Assembly: GCA_035947555.1 (NCBI GenBank)
Contig: DASZJZ010000146.1
Span: 1 to 9,598, forward strand
DNA: 9,598 bases
Source of the DNA: JACVRW01 sp035947555
GTDB lineage: Bacteria; Actinomycetota; Thermoleophilia; Solirubrobacterales; Thermoleophilaceae
Reading direction: 5' to 3'
Positions within the stretch are counted from its first letter, which is position 1; each line of letters opens with the position of its first letter. The position numbers and the translations under genes are program-made. Of this stretch, positions 1 to 5,804 are shown piece after piece. The notes under the pieces were generated by a model. It made no database searches, was not told the DNA's origin, and was given only the letters and a program-made list of their open reading frames with translations.

Positions 1-1
1 C

Positions 2-991
2 GCCCACCGCGGTCCCGCTGCGGCCGCGCCCGGCCGCCGCGCCGCCCTCCGGTGCCTCGCCACCGCCGCCGGGACCGCCGGGCTCCTCGTCGCCCCCTTC
101 GCCCTCGCCGCCCCGGGCGAGTTCTGGGACCAGACGATCGGCTTCGCGCTCGACGAGCAGAGCCTCCAGCGCCTGCCGCTCCCGGGCTCCTACGACGGCG
201 GCTTCGAGCTCAACAAACTGCTCGCCTTCTACATGCCGTACGTGCTGATGGCCGGCCTCGCGCTGTGGTTCGCGCTCGCCGTCGCCAGCCGTGCGCCCTT
301 CCGCCTCTGGGCGCCCATCCCGCTCGCCGTCGCAGGCCTCGCCTACCTGCTCGCCCGGGCCGACGAGTTCCACCTCATCCCGCTCGCGGCGGTCCTGCCC
401 GTCCTGCTCGCCACCCTCGCGGCGCGAGAGCGGCTCTCCGGCCGCACGCCCGCCACGATCGTTCTCGCCGTCCCTCTCGCGCTCGTCGCCCTCCACGGCC
501 TGGACCAGAACCGGATCGAGATCTTCTCGCCCGGACCGCTCGAGCCGCTCGACGTGGACGTGGCGGACGGGGTCGAGACGCGCCCCGCCGAGGCCCGGGC
601 CCTGGAGCAGCTCGTGCCGTACGTCCGCGAGCGCGTACCCCCAGGCCGCCCCATCTTCGTGGCGAACCCCCGCCACGACCTCGTCCGGGCGGGCAACCCG
701 CTCGTCTACGTGCTCACTGAAAGGCCGAACCCCACCCGCTACGACGTCATGCAGCCCGGCGTGGTCACCACGCTCGAGGTGCAGCGCGAGATCATCGGCG
801 ACCTGCGCGACTCGGGGACGCAGCTAGTGGTCCGCTGGCTCAGCCCGGTGGCGGCCGAGGCCGAGCCCAACGGCGCCGGCCGGTCGAGCGGCGTGCGCGC
901 CCTCGACCGCCACCTCGCCAGGCAGTACACCGAGATCGAGCGCTTCGGCGACTACGCCGTCCTGCGGCGCGTCGGCGTAGGTCCGGAATGA
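2..991 (+). CDS. Polytopic membrane glycosyltransferase-like protein, 5' end cut by the window
   Basis: The frame is open from the window edge to the TGA at 989-991, giving 329 visible residues, so the true start lies upstream. The ATG at 233 is internal: hydrophobic coding sequence continues without a stop before it. Visible hydrophobic segments lie at about residues 17-38, 78-96, 102-118, 122-138 and 149-167. They are followed by a soluble domain of roughly 160 residues that would be extracytoplasmic. A short RADEFH motif (119-124) sits at the start of one membrane segment. The C-terminal domain contains NPTRYDVMQPG and ends in an IERFGDYAVLRR-like segment. This layout resembles the C-terminal half of GT-C / ArnT-PMT-like glycosyltransferases, which use polyprenyl-phosphate sugars outside the membrane. 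The catalytic N-terminal loops are not in the window, so activity and substrate cannot be read. The neighbouring flippase supports a role in surface glycan assembly. It could also be an uncharacterised membrane protein of that superfamily. Confidence 0.8.
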   Translation, partial: AHRGPAAAAPGRRAALRCLATAAGTAGLLVAPFALAAPGEFWDQTIGFALDEQSLQRLPLPGSYDGGFELNKLLAFYMPYVLMAGLALWFALAVASRAPFRLWAPIPLAVAGLAYLLARADEFHLIPLAAVLPVLLATLAARERLSGRTPATIVLAVPLALVALHGLDQNRIEIFSPGPLEPLDVDVADGVETRPAEARALEQLVPYVRERVPPGRPIFVANPRHDLVRAGNPLVYVLTERPNPTRYDVMQPGVVTTLEVQREIIGDLRDSGTQLVVRWLSPVAAEAEPNGAGRSSGVRALDRHLARQYTEIERFGDYAVLRRVGVGPE

Positions 992-2239
992 CAGCGTCAC
1001 GATCACGGCCGCACAGACCGCCTGCAGCCCCATCAGCGCAACAGCGATCTGCTCGAGGTTCGCGCCGATGCCCGCCAGCAGACCCACCTCGACGAGCGCG
1101 GCGACCGCCAGCAGCCAGATGAACCGAGAGCGACCGAGCCCGAGGAGGTACTGCACCGACAGGTAGCTGCAGGCCAGCAGCGACATCGCCACACCGAGCC
1201 AGGGCAGGGCGGCGACGGCCGCGGTGAGGTCCTCGCCGAAGACGATCCGCAGCAGCGGCTCGCCGGCGGCCGCGTACAGCAGCACCATGGGGAGGCCCAG
1301 CACGGCTATCAGCCCGAGCGTCCGTAGCAGCACCGGCCGGGCGTCGATCCCCAGCCGCGCGCGCCGAGCGGTCTCGGGCAGAAGGAAGAGCCCCAGGCCG
1401 ATCGCCACCCAGATGATGGCCTTGGCCGCCACCGCGGCGACGGCGTACGAGCTCGCCGCGTCGTCGGTGGCCTCGTGCTTGACCACGATCACGTGCACCT
1501 CCTGCAGGACGAACAGGAGGGTCAGCCCGAGCACGGGCGCGCACGCGCCGCGGAGCAGGTCGCGCAGCCGGGCGGCTACGGCGGCGGCGGCGCGCGGGGC
1601 GGGCAGATGGCCGTGCAGCGGCACGGCCAGGGCGGCGGCCACCGCGAGCAGCGAGAGCGGGGTGCCGAGGAAGGCGCCCGTCACGTCGAGCCCGAGGCCG
1701 ACCAGGGCGAGGCCGAACAGGAGCCGGGCGCCGCCCTCCGCCACCATGCTTATCCCGACCGTGCGGTACTGCTGGAAGCCCTGAAGCGCCCCGCGCTCGA
1801 CCGAGATCAGCGCCCACAGCATCGCCGTGACCGGAACGGCCGCGGCTGCCCACTCTTCGTCGACGTTGACCGTGGCGGCGATGAGCTCGCGCAGCGGGAT
1901 CACGGCAACCGCCACCGCCACGGTGGCCAGCGCTAGCCGGCCAGTCCAGCGGCGGACACCGGCGCCGGCGTCGGCGCTGGCGTCGGCCACGGCCTTCGAG
2001 ACCTCGCGCGCCACCGCGATCTGCAGGGCGGAGCCGGGGACCATCAGGATGATGAACGCGGAGATGAGTACGGCCAGCGAGCCGTAACCGTCCGCACCGA
2101 GCACGCGCGCGAACACCACGGTGAATACGAGCGCGATCACGTTCGTCGCGATCACGGCCACCGCGAGCCCGGCGGCGCGGCCGGTGTCCGACGAGGCGAA
2201 CGAGCGCCACAGCGCGTTGCGGTCCCTTGGGAGCTGCAC
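824..2239 (-). CDS. Polysaccharide/lipid-linked oligosaccharide flippase (MATE/MOP-like)
   Basis: The 471-residue protein is strongly hydrophobic, with about 12 predicted membrane helices between residues 24 and 418. The layout matches Wzx/RfbX-type exporters of the MOP superfamily (Polysacc_synt families). Support includes the N-terminal segment FARVLGADGYGSLAVL (residues 43-58), a common signature in these proteins where a first helix is followed by a G-Y/F-G turn. Another is GALQGFQQYRTVGI (150-163), typical of the fourth-helix region. Likely role: flipping undecaprenyl-linked glycan across the cytoplasmic membrane. I chose the GTG at 2239. An in-frame extension to 2671 exists but would run antisense through tag and is arginine/proline-rich low-quality sequence. 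A TATACC hexamer lies 10 bases before this GTG, suggesting a near-leaderless transcript. The last 50 residues are hydrophilic and lie antisense to the 3' end of the convergent glycosyltransferase gene, so they may be a non-functional tail. Substrate unknown. Confidence 0.87.
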   Translation of the reverse strand: MQLPRDRNALWRSFASSDTGRAAGLAVAVIATNVIALVFTVVFARVLGADGYGSLAVLISAFIILMVPGSALQIAVAREVSKAVADASADAGAGVRRWTGRLALATVAVAVAVIPLRELIAATVNVDEEWAAAAVPVTAMLWALISVERGALQGFQQYRTVGISMVAEGGARLLFGLALVGLGLDVTGAFLGTPLSLLAVAAALAVPLHGHLPAPRAAAAVAARLRDLLRGACAPVLGLTLLFVLQEVHVIVVKHEATDDAASSYAVAAVAAKAIIWVAIGLGLFLLPETARRARLGIDARPVLLRTLGLIAVLGLPMVLLYAAAGEPLLRIVFGEDLTAAVAALPWLGVAMSLLACSYLSVQYLLGLGRSRFIWLLAVAALVEVGLLAGIGANLEQIAVALMGLQAVCAAVIVTLSFRTYADAPQDGVVAEALDLGVLPGEVAVEGAHAARPAGAVGLGLGRHRAEPADH

Positions 2240-2249
2240 CGCGGGCGAG

Positions 2250-2255
2250 GGTATA
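2250..2255 (-). promoter_or_regulatory. Probable -10 element for the flippase gene
   Basis: On the minus strand TATACC lies 10 bases before the GTG at 2239, which would place the transcription start about 3-4 bases before the start codon. There is no Shine-Dalgarno sequence in the interval. The hexamer shares its TATA core with the divergent element for tag. No convincing -35 is visible. Assigned by motif and position only. Confidence 0.5.
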
Positions 2256-2259
2256 GCTT
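2252..2259 (+). promoter_or_regulatory. Probable -10 element for tag (leaderless start)
   Basis: The plus strand reads TATAGCTT. Taken as TAGCTT (2254-2259) it leaves 6 bases before the GTG at 2266, which would put the transcription start on the start codon itself. A weak -35-like TTGGGA sits at 2227-2232, with spacing of 19-21 bases. There is no ribosome-binding site upstream of this GTG. It overlaps the divergent -10 of the flippase gene. Confidence 0.5.
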
Positions 2260-2265
2260 GGGCCG

Positions 2266-2868
2266 GTGCCCGCCCTGACTCGAGGAGACGACGGCCGCCG
2301 CCGCTGCTGGTGGGGAGCGTCGACGCCCGAGTACGTCGCCTACCACGACGAGGAGTGGGGGAGGCCGGTGCGCGACGACCGCGGCATCTACGAGCGCCTG
2401 GTGCTCGAGGGCTTCCAGTCGGGCCTCTCCTGGCTGACGATCCTGCGCAAGCGGGAGGGCTTCCGCGAGGCGTTCGAGAACTTCGAGATCGAGCGCGTGG
2501 CGCGGTTCGGGGAGCGCGACGTAACCCGTCTCCTGAACGACGCCGGCATCGTGCGTCACCGTGGCAAGATCGAGGCGGCGATCGCCAACGCCAAGGCGGC
2601 CGCCGCGCTCGAGGAGCCACTCGGCGAGCTCGTCTGGTCCTTCGCCCCGCCGCGCCGCCGCCGCGCCCCACGCGCCCTGGAGGACCTGCCGGCGACCACG
2701 CGGGAGTCGACCGCGCTCAGCAAGGAGCTGAAGAAGCGCGGCTTCCGGTTCGTGGGCCCGACCACCGCCTACGCGACGATGCAGGCGTGCGGCCTGGTGA
2801 ACGACCACATCGCCGGCTGCTGGGTGCGGGCGGAGGTGGAAGCACTATCCTCGCCCGGGGATGGATGA
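2266..2868 (+). CDS. tag: DNA-3-methyladenine glycosylase I
   Basis: This enzyme removes 3-methyladenine from alkylated DNA, the first step of base excision repair in the cytoplasm. The 200-residue product aligns along its length with Escherichia coli Tag as I recall that sequence. Shared stretches are YHDEEWG (26-32), LEGFQSGLSW (47-56), DAGIVRHRGKI (92-102), ALSKELKKRGFRFVG (150-164) and MQACGLVNDHIAGC (172-185). The four zinc ligands of the family's zinc-snap fold are present as Cys14, His27, His181 and Cys185. The binding-pocket glutamate corresponds to Glu48. The GTG start at 2266 gives a short 13-residue lead before Cys14 and is preceded by a -10-like hexamer rather than a Shine-Dalgarno. 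An arginine/proline-rich insert near 129-136 replaces a more ordinary segment. The gene ends inside the start of the next one (8-bp overlap), so the two are probably co-transcribed. Confidence 0.96.
   Translation: MPALTRGDDGRRRCWWGASTPEYVAYHDEEWGRPVRDDRGIYERLVLEGFQSGLSWLTILRKREGFREAFENFEIERVARFGERDVTRLLNDAGIVRHRGKIEAAIANAKAAAALEEPLGELVWSFAPPRRRRAPRALEDLPATTRESTALSKELKKRGFRFVGPTTAYATMQACGLVNDHIAGCWVRAEVEALSSPGDG
2846..2851 (+). promoter_or_regulatory. Possible internal -10 element for the M20 hydrolase gene
   Basis: TATCCT lies within the 3' end of tag, 9 bases before the ATG at 2861. A GGAGG at 2832-2836 is too far from the ATG (24 bases) to serve as its Shine-Dalgarno. The hexamer matches the spacing seen at other starts in this window (9-10 bases), so a near-leaderless internal promoter is plausible in addition to read-through from tag. 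Confidence 0.4.
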
Positions 2869-3973
2869 ACGAGCGCTCGCCGAGCGTCTGATCACCTACG
2901 ACACGTCCACCCCGGAGGGGATGCAGAGCGCCGCGGGCTTCGTGAAGGGTTGGCTCGAAGCGCGTGACGTGGAGGTGACGGGCACGGTCCACAACGGGCG
3001 GCCGGTGCTGGCCGCCACCGTCGGCCCCGAGGAGGGTCCGACGATCGTGCTGCACGGACACCTCGACGTGGTGCCCGCGCGCCCGGAGCAGTTCACCCCG
3101 CGGATTGAGGACGACCGCCTCTACGGCCGCGGCGCCTACGACATGAAGGGCGGCCTCGCCTCGATGATGTGCGCCGTGCACGACCTCGCGGAGGAGGATC
3201 AGGTGCGCGTGCACTTCGTGTGCGTGTCCGACGAGGAGTCGGAGGAGGTCGAGGCGCGCGGCTCCGACTACCTCGTGCAGCAGGGCTACGTGGGCGACTT
3301 CGCCATCACGGGCGAGCCCACCGACATGCACATCGGCATCCAGGCCAAGGGCGTGCTCGCCATGCGCATCCAGGTGACAGGCACCGCCGCGCACGGCTCG
3401 ACCCCGTGGGTGGGCGACAACGCCGTTCTGAAGGCGGTCGACGTGTTCCGGCAGATCGAGGTGCTGCCGTTCGCCCGCGAGTCGTCCGACCTGTTCGACC
3501 GGCCCTCGATCAACCTGGGCCGGATCGTGGGCGGCGACGCCCTCAACAAGGTGCCCGACCTGTGCGTGATCGACGTGGACGTGCGCTACCTGCCGGGGCA
3601 GGACCCGGAGGAGATCCAGGCGGCGGTGAACGCGTTCCCCGAGGCCACCGTCATCAAGGTCTTCCACCGCCAGCCGGCGATCGTCGAGCGCGACGACCCG
3701 TTCGTGCAGGCCCTCGGTGAAGCGATCTCACGAGTGGCGCCGATGACCGCCGAGCGGCTAGGAGTGGGGCGCGACGGCGCGTCCGACGCCATCTCCTTCA
3801 TCGAGGCGGGCGTGCCGGCGGTGGAGTGCGGACCGGTCGGGGACGGCCACCACGGCCCCGAGGAATGGGTGTCGATCCGGTCGCTCCGGGATTATCGGAG
3901 GACGCTGGTCGAGTTCGTCAAGCTGCTTCCCGCCCGCCTGCGTCGGGACGAGCGCCCGCTGAAGATCGCCTGA
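2861..3973 (+). CDS. M20-family zinc metallohydrolase (ArgE/DapE/carboxypeptidase-like)
   Basis: The 370-residue product has the normal length and full metal-site pattern of M20 di-zinc amidohydrolases. HGHLDVVP (65-72) carries a metal His67 and catalytic Asp69. YDMKGG (93-98) supplies the bridging Asp94. SDEES (123-127) has the general base Glu125 and ligand Glu126. GEPT (151-154) supplies Glu152, and HGPEE (331-335) the final His. The dimerisation/lid domain is marked by AAHGSTPW (176-183), with the His that reaches across the dimer. Family members cleave N-acyl or peptide bonds, such as N-acetylornithine, N-succinyl-diaminopimelate or dipeptides. The sequence alone does not decide the substrate. 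No signal peptide is visible, so it is cytoplasmic. It overlaps tag by 8 bases (ATGGATGA), and the next gene starts on its stop codon. That coupling to an LCP wall-assembly protein makes a diaminopimelate or wall-peptide role attractive, but this is inference. Confidence 0.92.
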   Translation: MDERALAERLITYDTSTPEGMQSAAGFVKGWLEARDVEVTGTVHNGRPVLAATVGPEEGPTIVLHGHLDVVPARPEQFTPRIEDDRLYGRGAYDMKGGLASMMCAVHDLAEEDQVRVHFVCVSDEESEEVEARGSDYLVQQGYVGDFAITGEPTDMHIGIQAKGVLAMRIQVTGTAAHGSTPWVGDNAVLKAVDVFRQIEVLPFARESSDLFDRPSINLGRIVGGDALNKVPDLCVIDVDVRYLPGQDPEEIQAAVNAFPEATVIKVFHRQPAIVERDDPFVQALGEAISRVAPMTAERLGVGRDGASDAISFIEAGVPAVECGPVGDGHHGPEEWVSIRSLRDYRRTLVEFVKLLPARLRRDERPLKIA

Positions 3974-5424
3974 TGTTCCAGGACATCCCCCGCCCCGGAC
4001 TCTGGAAGCGCCTGCTGGTGGGCGGAATCCTGTGCATCTTCGCCGCGGCCGGGGCGACGGCGGTGGCCGGCTTCCACGAGGTCGACAAGGTAGTCGACGC
4101 GCTCGAGCTCGGCCCCGAGCTGAAGCTGGGCCAGGGCAACCTCGCCGACACCGACCCGGGCGAGCCGCAGACGATCATGATCCTGGGCTCCGACCGCCGC
4201 CCGAAGGACAACGTGGAGGGCGCGGCCGGGGCGCGCTCGGACACGATCATGCTGGTGCGGCTGGACGCCGAGGAGGAGGCCACGGCGATCCTGTCGCTGC
4301 CGCGCGACCTGCGGGTGGACATCCCCGGGCACGGCGTGGACAAGATCAACTACGCCTACGAGGTGGGCGGGCCGGAGCTGACCCTCAAGACCGTCAAGGC
4401 CGTGACGGGCCTGCGCGTGAACCACGTGGTGAACGTGCACTTCAAGGGGTTCTGGCGGGCCGTGAAGGCGATCGGGTGCGTCTACGTCGACGTCGACCGG
4501 CGCTACTTCAACGACTCGGCCGAGTACGCGTACATCGACGTCCAGCCGGGCTACCAGCGGCTGTGCAGCCGCAGGGCGCTCCAGTACGTGCGCTTCCGCC
4601 ACGAGGACACGGACATCGTTCGGGCGGCGCGGCAGCAGGACTTCCTGCGCCAGCTGAAGCAGCAGATCGTGGTGACCGACCTCATCTCGAAGCGCGACCG
4701 GCTCTTCAAGATCTTCGGCCGCAACACCAGCACGGACGCGGATCTGCGCTCCCGGTCGGAGGTGCTCCGGCTGGCGAAGCTCGCGCTCGGAACCGCCGAC
4801 CAGCCGATCCGGGAGGTTCGCTTCCGGGGGACGATCGGGCCGGTCTACGTGGACTCGACGCCCGAGCAGATGAGCAAGATGGTCGACGAGTTCCTCAACG
4901 TCGAGGACACGCCGGGACCGCGCGGCGAGGTCAGCCGCAAGGTGAAGCGCGGCAAGCGCAAGAAGCTGCCGGCGATCGGCGATCTCGGGCTCGAGGACGC
5001 CACCGGCTTCGGCCGCGACCAGGCGCTCCAGGGCATCGAGATGGGCCTGGGCACGACCCTGCCCGCGCTCTACCCGGCGCTGAGGACGATCGGCTCCGTC
5101 TACGCCGGCCCGCCGCGCGTGTACAAGATCCGCGGCATGGATGGGAAGCTCTACGGCGCGTACCGGATGGTTCTTCAGAACCCGATCGTCGGCGAGTACT
5201 ACGGCCTGCAGGGCACCACCTGGAGAGACCCACCGATCCTCCAGGGCGTGACGGAGGAACGCAGGCTCGGAAAGCGCACCTACCGGCTGGTCCGCGACGG
5301 CGACCGCGTGAAGCTGGTCGCCTGGAGCACCCCGAAGGCCGTCTACTGGATCTCGAACACGCTGCTGCTGACCCTCTCCGAGAAGCAGATGCTGGCGATC
5401 GCCCGGTCGGTACGCGGGGTCTAG
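3973..5424 (+). CDS. LytR-CpsA-Psr (LCP) family membrane-anchored glycopolymer transferase with C-terminal extension
   Basis: LCP proteins transfer lipid-linked glycopolymers (teichoic acid, arabinogalactan, capsule) to peptidoglycan outside the membrane. The 483-residue product has a short basic N-terminus and one signal-anchor helix (about 14-33). The LCP domain follows at about 66-232: ILGSDRR (70-76), RSDTIMLVRLD (88-98), SLPRDLRVDIP (108-118), KINYAY (124-129) and RFRHEDTDIVRAARQQDFL (207-225). The conserved Arg and Asp residues that bind the pyrophosphate and metal are in place. Cys169 and Cys198 inside the domain could form a disulfide. After residue 310 come a lysine/arginine-rich linker (319-331) and a further 150-residue domain that I do not recognise. 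The start is the ATG at 3973, overlapping the upstream TGA (TGATG). The in-frame extension to 3826 lies inside the M20 gene and lacks the character of a signal anchor. There is no strong Shine-Dalgarno, so translation is probably coupled. Confidence 0.93.
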   Translation: MFQDIPRPGLWKRLLVGGILCIFAAAGATAVAGFHEVDKVVDALELGPELKLGQGNLADTDPGEPQTIMILGSDRRPKDNVEGAAGARSDTIMLVRLDAEEEATAILSLPRDLRVDIPGHGVDKINYAYEVGGPELTLKTVKAVTGLRVNHVVNVHFKGFWRAVKAIGCVYVDVDRRYFNDSAEYAYIDVQPGYQRLCSRRALQYVRFRHEDTDIVRAARQQDFLRQLKQQIVVTDLISKRDRLFKIFGRNTSTDADLRSRSEVLRLAKLALGTADQPIREVRFRGTIGPVYVDSTPEQMSKMVDEFLNVEDTPGPRGEVSRKVKRGKRKKLPAIGDLGLEDATGFGRDQALQGIEMGLGTTLPALYPALRTIGSVYAGPPRVYKIRGMDGKLYGAYRMVLQNPIVGEYYGLQGTTWRDPPILQGVTEERRLGKRTYRLVRDGDRVKLVAWSTPKAVYWISNTLLLTLSEKQMLAIARSVRGV

Positions 5425-5479
5425 CCGACCGGACGGGCGGGTTCACGAAGCTGAACGCAAGATCGTCCGTCTGGCCCAT

Positions 5480-5493
5480 GGCCGCCGGCGGCC
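5480..5493. repeat. 14-bp perfect GC palindrome
   Basis: GGCCGCCGGCGGCC reads the same on both strands, in the spacer after the LCP gene. There is no T-run after it, so it is not a typical intrinsic terminator. In DNA this rich in G and C a palindrome of this length may be chance. Confidence 0.3.
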
Positions 5494-5552
5494 CGAAGTG
5501 GCACTGTGTCCTGACGATGGCTTTGAGCAGGCAGAGCCGTGTTTCGTCGCCG

Positions 5553-5738
5553 ATGGCGTGCTCTCACGACGGCTTCCACGCCATCCGCACGAGCTATAAC
5601 CGCCGCAGCGGCGTGCTCGTGTACTTCTGGGCCTGCGAGCAGTGCGGGGACCGGCTGGGCGACGCGCGCCGCGAGCGCTATCGGCCCTCGTACGACCCGC
5701 ACGGGAGCGAGCGCTTCCTGACCACTCGGGCCGCCTGA
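5553..5738 (+). CDS. Small CxH/CxxC zinc-ribbon-like protein, function unknown
   Basis: A 61-residue reading frame starts at the ATG at 5553 and stops at the TGA at 5736-5738. Nearly all codons end in G or C, as in the surrounding genes, which argues that it is coding. The protein has Cys3 and His5 (CSH) and Cys28 and Cys31 (CEQC), spaced like the two halves of a zinc ribbon. The middle is aromatic and basic, with the pattern TSYNRRSGVLVYFW. The tail YRPSYDPHGSERFL looks conserved in style. An alternative in-frame ATG at 5517 would add 12 residues, and neither start has a good Shine-Dalgarno. The sequence is open further upstream but overlaps the LCP gene in another frame there. Zinc binding is an inference from the Cys/His spacing. 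It could bind nucleic acid or a protein partner, and nothing here decides that. It lies between the LCP and UDP-glucose dehydrogenase genes on the same strand. Confidence 0.65.
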   Translation: MACSHDGFHAIRTSYNRRSGVLVYFWACEQCGDRLGDARRERYRPSYDPHGSERFLTTRAA

Positions 5739-5750
5739 GCCGAGCTCGGC
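5739..5750. repeat. 12-bp perfect palindrome after the small gene
   Basis: GCCGAGCTCGGC follows directly on the stop codon at 5736-5738. As RNA it could fold only into a 4-bp stem with a 4-base loop and has no T-run. A transcription terminator is therefore weakly supported, and a protein-binding palindrome or chance are equally possible. Confidence 0.3.
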
Positions 5751-5788
5751 ACGAGCCTCACGCAGGGCGGTTCCGTTCGGCGACCGAC

Positions 5789-5794
5789 TAGCCT
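5789..5794 (+). promoter_or_regulatory. Probable -10 element for the UDP-glucose dehydrogenase gene
   Basis: TAGCCT lies 10 bases before the ATG at 5805, with no Shine-Dalgarno between. This is the same arrangement as at the flippase, tag and M20 starts, suggesting a near-leaderless transcript that begins the nucleotide-sugar gene cluster. No clear -35 is seen; TTCCGT at 5771-5776 is too close. Confidence 0.5.
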
Positions 5795-5804
5795 TGCGCG
5801 CCGC

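Noticed and set aside
2240..2671. N-terminal extension of the flippase frame to a start at 2671
   Set aside because: It would lie wholly antisense to tag and is Arg/Pro/Ser-rich, with no membrane character. The GTG at 2239 gives a normal-length flippase.
2717..3667. 316-codon minus-strand open frame opposite the M20 gene
   Set aside because: Same reason: repetitive His/Val/Arg/Leu-rich translation antisense to a gene with all metal-site motifs intact.
3826..3972. N-terminal extension of the LCP frame into the M20 gene
   Set aside because: The ATG at 3973 overlaps the upstream stop and places a signal-anchor helix close to the N-terminus. The extension overlaps conserved M20 sequence in another frame.
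5425..5552. Spacer after the LCP gene searched for terminator, small RNA or tRNA
   Set aside because: Only a 14-bp GC palindrome without a T-run was found, and no cloverleaf or other convincing RNA structure.
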